Below the pieces are notes generated by a model. That model was given only the letters and a program-made list of their open reading frames with translations. It was not told the DNA's origin and did no database searches. From Warburgia ugandensis (lineage: Eukaryota > Streptophyta > Magnoliopsida > Canellales > Canellaceae), in contig CP141130.1 of the NCBI GenBank assembly GCA_035236585.1, forward strand, positions 77,385,944 to 77,449,943: 64,000 nt of DNA. Reading direction: 5' to 3'. Position numbers and translations under genes: made by a program. Positions within the stretch are counted from its first letter, which is position 1, and each line of letters begins with the position of its first letter. This document shows, piece after piece, positions 10,601 to 22,900 of the stretch.

Positions 10601-13600
10601 CTTCCCATTCCCGAGGAAGTTTGGAGTGACCTATCTATGGATTTCATTAGTGGGTTACCTAGAGCTCATGGTTATGACACGGTGTTAGTAGTTGTTGATC
10701 GCTTATCTAAGTACAGCCATTTCATTCTACTCAGTCATCCCTACACAACCAAAGAGGTAGCCAACATCTTCAACAAGGAAGTGGTTCGACTACACGGCTA
10801 TCCTAAGTCCATTGTATCTGACAGAGATAGAGTTTTTATCAGCCAATTCTGGACTGAGCTGTATAAACAGCCAGGCACTGCCCTCAAGATGAGTTCTTCA
10901 TATCATCCGCAAACGGATGGACAGACAGAAGTGGTAAATAGATGCTTGGAGACCTATTTACGATGTTTTAGTGGTGACAACCCAAAGTCCTGGCCAAAAT
11001 GGATCTGTTGGGCAGAATATTGGTACAATATCACTTACCAACAGTCAGCAGGAATGACTCCATTCCAGGCTCTATATGGAAGAGAACCACCCAAGTTGCT
11101 GACTTTTACAGGGGGAGAGTCACTGGTGGAGGAGGTTAATCAACAAATGGCTAACTGTGATTCTATTCTAAGTGAACTCAAGAACAATTTAGAGGCAGCT
11201 CAATTGAAGATGAAAAGACAGGCGGATATACATAGACGTCCTCTCCAATTCCAACCAGGAGACTATGTCTATTTGAAGCTCCAACCTTATCGTTTCAAAT
11301 CCCTATCAGCAAAGTCCAATGAGAAACTACGTCCCCGTTATTATGGTCCTTATGTTGTCTTAGAAAAGATTGGACAAGTAGCTTATAAATTAGAGCTCCC
11401 ACCACAGTCAAAAATCCATCCTGTTTTTCATGTATCCCAACTTAAACCAGCCAGTGAATCCACTATAAAGCTGCAAACCATACCACAGACCTTGATTGAC
11501 GAGTTGGAAGTGAATGCATACCCCGCAGATGTCAAAGATATTAGGCAGGCTACTAATGGCCAATACGAAGTACTGATTCAGTGGGAAAATCGTCCAGACC
11601 ATGACAGCACATGGGAGCTACTGGAGGACATTCTCAATCAATTCCCTGACTTCCACCTTGAGGACAAGGTGCATCTGATAGGGGGGGGGTATTGTTACAT
11701 CAACAGGACTTAAAGAAAAGAGATTTGGCAGTTATTACACAAGAAGAAGTAAAGAACAAAAATAAACAACAAGACAGTTATATTGGTTTACCAGCTGTAG
11801 AGACAGTTACTCTGTTGGTTAAATCAAAAGGTTGTTACGAATGGAAGGAGGGGGGGGGGGTATACGAAGAGAGGGCAAAGAGAAAGAAGGGGAGTTGTTT
11901 TGAAGTCAGGAATTGGAGGTTCTAGCTCCTCGAAAGCTAGAGAATTGTAATAGTAGATCATTGTATACAGAGCAGAACCAAGATAGTTTTGCATTCTGTT
12001 TCATATTGTATTTGAACTCTGTATCACATTCTTGTTGAAATTGAAATCGATTGAAGCAATCTATCAGATACTTACATAAATGTTCTGAGATTTCTTTGAT
12101 AAATGGTTAAATGCTTCTTACATTGATAATCATTTCTTTGTTATGACCATTTGCTTCATTCTTTATGACATTTCTCTTGTTCAAAATTAGTACCATGAGA
12201 TGCTTCTAGAAGTAACCTTTTGGGTACAATTTGCTTCTTATATCCTTTAGGTTCTTCCTTGAGGGTTGTGAATTTTGCTGTCTAAGTGTCCAACAACATA
12301 TTCTTCTATCCTAATACATAGACCAGTAGTACCAGTGGGTCTTACATAGTACAAGAAACTTGCAAAATTTCCATGTTTTGTGCATTAGTCATTATCTTTG
12401 AAATGTTTTTTTCATGCAACAGATACTTTGTTTTCTTATCAATATATGTCTTGTGGCATGACCTTCCGTGGAAATGCATGACAGGGATTGATTACATCTC
12501 TTCCAAAACATTCTCTTGATGCTGTTCCTATTCGGCTCATCTGCCAAAAAACAATTATGTCTAGTGAAACGGGATATAATGATCTCCAGCTCTTTGAGGT
12601 TCTATGGGGAAATGCTGTCCATGTGATTGAAACCGCAAAGAAATTACCTCCAACAATGACAAAGTATCAGCATAACTTCCATATTTTGATTCAAGAGGTT
12701 CTGGAGCAGTACAATCATCTCTTTACAGATGATGAAAAGCTGTTTCTAGGTAGCTGTGTTTTGAATTCTTTGGATGGGTGCTTACTGATCTTATATTTCT
12801 TTCTGACAAGTGTAGTGTAACTCCAGGTTCTTTTTCCTCACTCTCAGATGATAGTCAGAGGCTTTTTATTCGATTATATACACGCAAAGGTAGCTTCACT
12901 CATGTTATTCTGATATTGGTATCCTTGATTCTCACTAGGGCTTCTGGTTTAGATGCTACATGTGAAGACAGAAATAGCTGAGCATTCAGAAATCTTATTC
13001 CTTAAGTATTGAAATCATCAAGAACATTTCAGCTGAAGCTGCTCAGTTATTTCTGCATGTTCTTTGCTTTGTTGCTACCTGGTTCTGATACTTTCTTTTT
13101 AAAACCATTGTATTGCTGCTGTTACAATACCAATGGATGAAAGTCTAAACATTTTGCGGTTAGCAACCTGATTTTCAGAGAAGTTACTAGATGAGTGGAT
13201 GTGCTTTAAATTCTTATGATGTTTCTCTTTGATCCTAATTTCCTTGATGAAGAACAACCATTCCAAAATATTGAAAATATATAAGCATTCTATGCCTAGA
13301 ATAACTAGGATCTGAATTCTGACTGAAAGATATGAAGGAAATATTGTTCAAATGAGAAAAATAATTGCGCTGTGGTTAGTCAAGGAGCACCTCAGATGAG
13401 GACAAGGAAATTGCATGGAACTTGCTGGAAAATGTCATTTAGGGCCTGCTCTATCCATCCAGGCAAAGGAGTGGCATTTGAATAGACATGGTAATTTGCA
13501 GAAGCTGGAAAGGAAAAGATAGTCTTTTCTCCTGTTATGAACTGAAAACTCACCTTTTCAAGCCGAAAGAAATAAATCCATTTCTTCTGACATGAACTAA

Positions 13601-13611
13601 AACTGCTCCTG

Positions 13612-13642
<31 letters not shown>

Positions 13643-13820
13643 AGTAACTTGCTAGTGCCCACAGTCTGGACTTCAAACATGGGTACTTTAGGTTATCTTT
13701 CCCTCTCTTTCTGTTCAAATATTAGCTTAGATAATTAATACCACTTACCATGGCCTGGTACACAAAAAAAGAAACAAATAGTTCAGGAATCTTGAAGTCC
13801 TAGACTTATCTCCTCCACAT

Positions 13821-13908
<88 letters not shown>

Positions 13909-16900
13909 TAGCTTACTAGTGCCCATAGCTTGAAGTTGAACTTTGAACTTAACTTTTTTCTGCTAAATAGTTGTAGAAGTTTCTTTTATTTGTTATGTGA
14001 TTGCTTATAACATCAAGCAGCTTCTTTGTCTCCAACAATGACAAGAGTATGACATTCTCTTGTCTGATTTAGGGCCATGGTTTCGGATGTCTAATGTTTC
14101 CTACTCAGAAATATCAGATTCTCAACAAGCAACAGAGCAATTAGCTGGTACCAATTTCTTAACTCATTATTGTTAATTCAGTACTTTTCAAGTCAAAATT
14201 TGCAACTTGTATGGCATACTCATTGCAGAACCCTTAATGTTTCATTGTTTCCACAGAGGCAGGTTACTTCTGTTCTTTAGAGTCCACAAAAGAACCATCA
14301 GAAAGTGATCTGAAGGGGGTTTTGAATGTGCTTACTGCTCCTGAACTATGTGAATTTTCAAGTTTGACACTTTTAAAGGTCTGTTACTGCAATTTTCCAT
14401 TCAAGTTGAACACATAAAAGCCTTTTAATTTAGATGTTAACTTGACCTGAGCTTGACATCCTTGAGCATGGCCACACGATGCTTACCATGTTCAATTTGA
14501 AGGTGTTTCACTTTGATATTCCCTTGACATGCTGGGTCGCAAAAAGGAGGTGCTGCAATGGGGATAAATTATTTTTGTTTTTTGTTGTAGTGATCCCAGA
14601 TTCTTTATGAGAGCATCTGGACTTCATGCATTCTGCTTTTATTTTTTACTGTATTTCTAAGAATCTCTTACTAGTTTTCCCTTTCCAAATAATTTTTTTT
14701 TGGGCTGAAGCATCAAAAAAGCATCCGTTGTACAAGAAAGCAGGAGCTTATTAAATGGCTATTTTCTGCATATGGAAATGGGACATGGTAACTGCTGGTA
14801 TTCTTTCTTTACATCAAAGCTTTCTCGGTATTGGTTAATTCTGACTTTCCTATACTTGTTTTTAAACCTTCATGCAGCCCGTTGCTACCAAGCATGGTCT
14901 TAAAACATATTGGAACTTGTGTACGGATTTCTTCTGCTGCTGAGTTTCTTTTCTGGCGTATCCAGGTAACTCATGGAACTCCTTTACCTATGTTTCACCT
15001 GTATTGACTTTGTGTGCTTTTCTCTATGTTAGTCTGTTCATTGTTGCAATGAAGTCCTTCAGTTAGTTTGAGATCCACTGTTTCTTCTCAAGCATTTAGC
15101 TGGTCTTGCAGAGACTTTTTTTCCTCAATGGTGAGCAGGATCTTTCAGCCTTTCTATTAGTTGATATGGGGCTGGTCAAGTATCCGTCCTATACCTGCAA
15201 TGTTCTGCATCATATTTTTCCAGGTCGTAGTGACCTGCTGCAGTATGAAAAGGTGCCAATTAGTTTCTATAGATAAATACATCATATATTGCAGCTTGTT
15301 GTCTATGCTAATCTGCTAGCTTTCTGTGATCACAGGCAATAGAATTGGCACAAATGATGGACCAATTCCTCGATGAAAACAATGTGGAAATGGTGTTGAG
15401 ATGCATAGAGATATCTGACCATGGAATTTCTACTTCTCTTGGGAACACTCACTCTTCTATTCCTGAACCTAATGGGACATTCCTGTCATGTTTCTCAGCT
15501 TCATGGGTCTACTCAAAAGTTGTCACCTTGGGCATTTCTTTCTTTGAGCGTGAGCGCAGGTACACGCTGTTTCATCTTATGTATGCACTAAGATTTAATT
15601 TGCAAATTTGCATGCTTTCATGAGCTGTATTCTGTTTGGTTTCTTTTCACGTCGATGCTGTCATCATTGTTGAGACATCACCATGAAATGCTCCATCTCA
15701 TGTCCTTTTAGTATAAAGTTACCCATATATGTACATTTGATGGAACAGTTTCTTCTTGCATTTTCCATCAACGTTTTATGTTCATTCCTCTATTGTATTG
15801 CTTAGACAAAGGATAAACTCTGAACATTATGGCTTTTTCCCTATCAGTTAGAGAAAGGAGACACTCAAGAGCTGAATGTTCTGCTACAAGAGATCTCCTT
15901 ATGAGTGGAAAGATCCCCCTCCTAGGTGAAACTGTTAAAAAAATGAGCTTATGAAGTGGCAGGAATGTCAGAGAAAACAGACAGAGAAATATCTTATATG
16001 GAGTTGTAACTGACTTTCATTGTGATTGCATTAAACAATGGCACAGTACTTTTGTATGTCATAATAGATCTAAAATGGCTAAATTTTCTAATTTTGGCTT
16101 TCCACTTCCTCTATCCCTTGAATTGAACTGCTCCTTAGAACCTCCGCAGATTGATAGTGGTGGTATGTTTGAAGGGTCTTGTGAAGAAGTTTGCAACTTG
16201 ATCAAGGGTTTCAGCAGTACTCATACAAATGTAATGATCAACCTTCTATCTGTGATACAGTAACGGGCCAACCCAAAGTGCTTGTTCCTTAGCATAAAGA
16301 TAGTTTTGAGATAGTTTGATATCACTCTTGTTATTGCAATAAAAGCTGTTCTTCTCATCCTTGATTAGGTCCTATGAGAGGTGCATCCCCCATGAAAGCT
16401 CCATTATTGTGAAAGTCATGGACCTATATCCTGCCTTAGCACTAGGTCTAGCCACTATCCTTATATTTGTTTTCTGCAAACGCACGGGCTATTGTAGTAT
16501 AGTTTGTATAAGTATGGGTCAATCCCACCGGGACTCAACTTAAAAAGTGGAGTTTGAATAACATTTAAATTGACATAAGTTAACAAAACTTAAATAACAA
16601 TGAATTAAAAAAAACTCAGATCTATTGATTAATTAAAAAGTACATGATTCTGAATTAAAATAAAGAAGAATTAAACGAAATAACAATCTAAATCAACATC
16701 CCTAACTTGGTCATTGCTAAAATTTTCAAATATGGACACATCCAAGTCTATCAACCTTCACTCATTTCTCTGATTACTGTTTTAATGGTTAGATTAAGCA
16801 AATCTTCCCAAAAACTAATGATTTGGATCAATGGAAGAAATCCTGAATTGGATGGCTTAGATTGATTGTCTGAACTCCAAATGTAAGATCAAAACCATTA

Positions 16901-19900
16901 CATCAACTAGGAATGGTATTTTGATGAATATCTGAAAGTTGATTTAAATTTTGAAAAGATATGGAACAAGAATTTAAAGGAAACTTCTAGTTAAAACTGA
17001 ACCATTGATTCGGTTCAGTAAAGACCAAACAAAATTTGGATTGAATATTCAGGTATTAGCTAAGAACAGGACAAAACATGGAACAAGACAAAATAGGGAT
17101 AAGATGAAAAAGGACATAGAAGGAATTAAATAAATGCGTGTAAGGGTAAAAATGAAATTTTATCTAAACATTCCTTTCTTTTAACTTGTAATAGAGAGAA
17201 AGACGATGATATAGGAATAGCTCCTTGTAGCTGTTTGAATGCAGAAAGCAAAGGGGAGAAGAGGGAATCAGGGGGAAATGGGTTGTGTTTTCTATGAGAT
17301 ACTGAAAAGTAGCAACTAGGATATAAATAAGGAAAAATCAACAGCTGTAAATGGAAACTGGAATGAACAATGAACAGGGGAAAACAGGGAGGAACAGGGA
17401 AGAGAAAGAAACGATGGTGACTAATGAGCTGAAAAAAAGAAAAAGAAAAAATGATGATGGAAGACTAAGGAGGAAGATGATGGTTAAACAGAGACTAAGA
17501 TGATGGTAGGGAGGTGAGGCTGGGAAAAACGTGGTGATAACCTTGATGATCAGAGACTGGGAGAGAGATGGATGACGTAGGGATAAATTCTATGACAAAG
17601 AGAAAACAGGGACTGAATGTGGGTACTTCTGTTCCTTCAGTGGAGCTCCTTACATATCGTCCTCTATTGGTCTTTCCTTTTGGGTTCTCCTTTCTTTCTT
17701 TCTAATTATTTGCTATTAGAATCGTGCAGCCTTCCCCTCTTTATATAAGTTTTTCCTTAGAAGTTGTTGTTGATTCCAAATGAACTTTTCTGTTCCTTAT
17801 CCAAATTTAGCTTCCTGCTTAGGAAAGTGTTTCCTAATTGTTGTCAACTTCTCTTTAAAAGCAATTTTCTCTCAGATTTCATCTTGCATAATTTGGTCCT
17901 ATTTAACTTTATCTAAAGGGCAGCCCCGGTGCACAAAGCTCCCGCCTATGCGGGGTCCGGAGAAGGGGCGGGCCACAATGGCCTAAAGTAGGCAGCCTTA
18001 CCTTGTATTTTTGTAAGAGGCTGATTCCACGCCTTGAACCCGTGACCTCAAGGTCACATGACGACAACTTTTACCGTTGCGCCAAGGCTCCCCTTCCTAT
18101 TTAACTTTATCTGAGTTCTCTAATTCCATTTTGGTTGATCTACAACATGCAAAACTCAATTAGAATCATCATAACCATGCTTTAATCATTTGATCAGCTC
18201 TGATGTCATCTAGTATTTAAATTTTACAAATCAACAGTTGGGTGATCATTTGGGGTGTAAATGCTCATTTAATCTTAAAATTCAAAATTAATGGATTAGA
18301 TGATCTATTTAGATGTAGATTTAGGGGATTTTATTTAAAATTGAATACTCAATACCTTGCTACACCATGATACTTGGAAATCATTCAACACACATTACAC
18401 CCTCCTACTGACTTTTGTGAATATGGATCTACTGACCAATGAATATCTAACTAACCACACTAGCTATCCTCTCTTGTTCTCTATAAATTTATCTGTGGTC
18501 GACTAAAAAAGAGCAGCCCAGTGCATGAAGCTTTGGCTTATGTAGGGTTTATGGAAGGGGTGGACTACAAAGGGTCTATAGTACGCAGCCCTATTTTGCA
18601 TTTTTGCAAGAGGCTGTTTCCACACCTCGAACCTATGACCTTAAAGTCCAATGTACCTATGATATATCTTATGATATGGCTGCCTGCTTGAATTTTTGAT
18701 GCATTACATATATAGATATCCATCCTAATTTTATCTTTTTACTCATTTCTTAGTGTTAGAAGGACAATATATTTTGGGAAGATTTATGGGGAACTCTAGA
18801 TCTTAAACCATGTTGTCTTGAACCTCTATAAGTTAGCTAGCTAGAAACTTTGTCTAGTTTGAAGTTGTCATGAGGGAGTTCCAGTTTAGTTTTCAGAAGG
18901 ATGCTCAAGGATTGAGAATTTGATTCTTTGAAGTCTTTCTTGTGAAGAACTTCATTTTCTCTTCCATTGCAAAGAGGCATGTCTGGGTACTAAAGCCAAG
19001 TGGTAGCTTGATAGTTGCCTCATATTTCTACTAGGTAATGAAAGAGGGGCTCACTTTGTCTAGGTGGAGGTTTTGGACCATAATTCTGCCTAAGACCAAG
19101 CTTTGTCTTGAAAGACGCATCACGAGAACAACAATACTCTAGATATCCTGAAAGAAGCAGTTAGTGATTCCTAATCATATTCATGTGTGAAGAAGCCAAT
19201 TTGTCATTTAACCACCTTTATCATCATTGCAAAATAGCTCATTTTGTATGGACTAGTTTTTCTTGAGCTCTTCACTTTGCATTGGATGGTCCGTAACAAA
19301 TTTGAAATGCTCTCAGAAAGTTGGCATTTTTGGCACTTAGGCTAGAAGTGGAGGGTATTGTGGATTTCATCTTCTTTTGCTATTGCGTGGATCCTTTCCG
19401 GTAGAAAATGGATGAACTTTTATAGGAAACAGGAAACTAGGCCGTGATTGTTGAAGATCATTGGCTTTGTTTTTTCTTGGACATCCTGTGAAAGTGAAGT
19501 TCAGGATTGTTCCATCATGGAGATCTTTAATATTGGAAGTCTTTTACGGTGGACAGAATAAGTTAGGAGGCATAGGAAAAACCCTCCATTGGGCCCTTAA
19601 AAGTTAAATTTTGATGGAGCTTCTCTTGAAATCCTGGTTTAGCAGAGCCTGGTTCATGATTGTGAGGTTGTGGTTCTTCTTGCCTATTCTGGACTGATTG
19701 GTTAAACAGACCCCAACCCTGTAGATCCAAGCTCTTCTCACCTTGCTTAGCTATGTCTGCCATCTTTCAAACAAGCCATTTATTATGGAAGCTGATTCTT
19801 CATATGCCATCTCTTGGGCAGCCCATAGTTCTCCAGGTTCTTGTGTTGGCTTTTTAATGAGATCAATGAGTTATGACAAGGTTTATGTTTTTGCATAATT

Positions 19901-22900
19901 ATCTAGAAAGTAGGAATGGTCTGGCAGATTCAAGCTAAAGGGGGAACCTAGAGAGATTTGTTGTATATTGGACCTGCTGCAGGGAGTCTTCTCAATGTGA
20001 GATGTTCAGAACCCGTGCCAGGGATTGGTATTGTAATATCTGGTCTTCTCTCCTTTCCTTACACTACCTCTGCATAAAACATCAGCAATGTTAATAGAAT
20101 TGCAGTTCATCATAAAAAATCTATTTGGTAAATGAGTATCGTAATTCTGATATTGTATTGCATCCCTTGGATCTTTTAATCTCAACACCAAGAAAGAATT
20201 GTCGTTCATATATATCTTTTACACTGAAGGTCCTCTCCAGGTTGTTCTTTGAAAATCTTTGGGCTAATACTTCCAAAATATGAGCAAAAGCCTTATAGCG
20301 AAGTGCACAAGGAGCCTATCTCCTGGGTGACCATGGTTCTATAAATAAAAAACTATGGACTTATCCTGTATCCTCTGTTATTGAGACTCCTTATGCAACT
20401 TGTAAAACCACGAACTGTGCCCTCCAATTCTACTTCATGCCATAAGTGCCCTTGAGTTTAAGTCTAGAAACCAAAGTGCTTCATAGCTGTAGCCCAAACC
20501 TTTTTGGTTGCTTTATGTATATTTCCTTAATATCCACAATGAATCACATTTTTACATTCATTTTAGTAAGAATCTTGCCAAAATATGGGCAAGAGCAGAT
20601 GTAAATTTGATATTCCTACTTTAGGTTACTGGTAGACAAGTTGGAGTAAACATATAGTAGCTAGCAATTTCTGAAGTAATTTAGGATACATGAAGTAGTA
20701 CATTATATAATAGAAATCATATATGTGCGTTTATAACATATCATCATAGAATGGAATTTGTATATGTGCATTGTATAACATTTCATCATATAATAGAGGC
20801 TGTGCATTGTATAACATCTCTTGCACATTGTAATTATTGTAAGAGATGTCATGTCATATTCATTCTTGATGGTGTAGAGGGTACAAGATGTATCTGAGTT
20901 ACATATTGACATAAAAAGAGGCAGCCCCGGTGCACGAAGCTCCTGCCTATGCAGGGTCAGGGAAGGGGCAGCCCACAAGGGCCTAAAGTACACAGCCTTA
21001 CCTTGTATTTTGCAAGAGAGTGTTTCCACGCCTTGAACCCATGACCTCAAGGTCACACGACGACAACTTTTACTGTTGCACCAAGATATATCTGAGTTAC
21101 ATATTGACATGTGATATGGAAATTCCAGTATGTTGAGGCAAGTTACATCCTACTTTTTCATTGCTTTCTGGGCAGGGCAAGAACATCTAGTGACATTGAT
21201 TCTTATTAATAGCAATAATGGCAGGGAAAAAAATATAGTCTTCTTACAGGTCTAATTACTGAAAGAGGATATGACATTCATTCTCTATGGTTATTTGTTG
21301 AAATTGTGATGAGTTTCATGTCATTTATGATGTATTATTGCTGAAGTTGATGCCAAATGCCATCAACTTGAAGTTGTAGAACTGTATCCAGCAATGTGTT
21401 TATGTTCCAAGAATCATACACAGGTGCAGCAATAAACTTTTGGAAGAATATGTTGATTAAGCATAATTTTGTTTTTACAAATATGATGTACACCTTGAAT
21501 TGATCCAGCCAGCCTGCTTTTAGTAGTTAAGTACTCATCAAGCTAAACATTTAAATTAATAGCAATAAATGGCAGTAAAAACGTAGTCTTCTTACAAGTC
21601 TTATTAATCAAAGAAGAAACACTCTATTAATCAATGTTGTAGGGTTATTTTTTGAAATTGGCATGAGTTTTTGTGTGACTAATGATGCATTATTTGCTGA
21701 AGTTGGTAGCCAATACCATCAACTTCAAGTTGTAGAACTGTGTCCAGAAGGACAACGATAGCTCTAATTTTAATCATTAAAGGTAAAGCAATAATTTTTT
21801 GGGAGTTATATTTTAATTGACCCTAGCCCTGATTTCCAGATATAATGTATGGATTTAATTGATCCACAAGAGCTGTATTCACTTCCTAAAACCTACTGAT
21901 TCAATACTAAGAAGCCTGAGTCGACTTGGTCTTGACCCTAATGGATGAGCCAAGAAGGTCCTTTCAGTCGACAACCGCCCTAGACTTGGTTTTACTCTGA
22001 ATGATTTTTTGTCCAAGTATGGATTTTCAAGAAATCTCAGTTAGACTTGACAGTCAAAAGAAATGACCATCACAGTTTTGTTTTGGATAGCTTACTGAAA
22101 CAATTGAATATAGTTTCAGAGTCATGCACAACTGTCTAATTTTCTTCTGTTCTCTTTATCTTTTCAGGTACCAAGATGCGATTCGGCTTCTGAAGCAGCT
22201 GCTAAGTAGTTTTACTTGTGATGGAAGACGGGGATATTGGACCCTGAGATTGTCAGTCAATTTGGAGCATGTGGGTCAGCTGAATGAGAGCCTCTCAGTT
22301 GCTGAAGAAGGGGTTCTAGATCCATGGGTTCGTGCTGGCTCAAAAATGTCACTGCAAAAGCGAGTGCTACGGTTGGGGAAACCACCAAGGCGCTGGAAAA
22401 TGCCTAGTTTTGCTGAGTCTGTGAATAGGAAGATCAAGGAAGTAAGTGCTCTCCATTGAATGATCAGGTGGTTTGTCTTGGCTTTCAATTGGATGTTGTA
22501 AACAGCATAATGTATCCACTACCTGATACAGGCATTATTTATTTGACAAAGAAAACATGCCGCCCTGTACATGTTTAACTCAATATTCAATAACCATATC
22601 TTGATTCTGGCACATAACTGAAGTTTGATACTTTGGACCATGACCCACATGATGATTGGATTTAAAATAACAGAAAAGCATCTTCTTCTTTTTTATTTAC
22701 TCTCACCATGCCTTGTTAAGAAACAGTAACTGCGTTGTTGGTGTTGGGAGTGCTGATACTTGCTTTCATTACTAATTATTAGGTTCATGTGAAGGGAAGG
22801 CCCCTAAACTCTGATATAGGGATGAAGCACAGGTTTTATGGTGATGATGGAGAGCAGTGTGGTGTAGAGCAACTGGCTCTCCAGTATTATGCTGGGGAAG

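Larger units (their letters stand above)
6656..12066 (+). mobile_element. Ty3/gypsy chromovirus, complete, in FAN1 intron 4
   Basis: A 5,411-bp LTR retrotransposon in the same sense as FAN1. The LTRs (6656-7025, 370 bp; 11693-12066, 374 bp) start TGTTACATC and end CTATCA. They differ by about 9 substitutions (about 2.4%) plus a G-run length difference. A perfect 5-bp target duplication, gatac, lies at 6651-6655 and 12067-12071. The PBS at 7027-7039 (tggtatcagagcc) matches initiator tRNA-Met, and a G-run polypurine tract precedes the 3' LTR. The small size and a C-terminal chromodomain suggest a Reina-like chromovirus; the clade is an inference. Insertion is recent and the element is probably non-autonomous now. 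Confidence 0.95.

Noticed and set aside
17915..18095. Functional tRNA gene
   Set aside because: A/B-box-like elements are present, but the sequence does not fold as a tRNA and recurs as a dispersed repeat with target duplications. It is a SINE.
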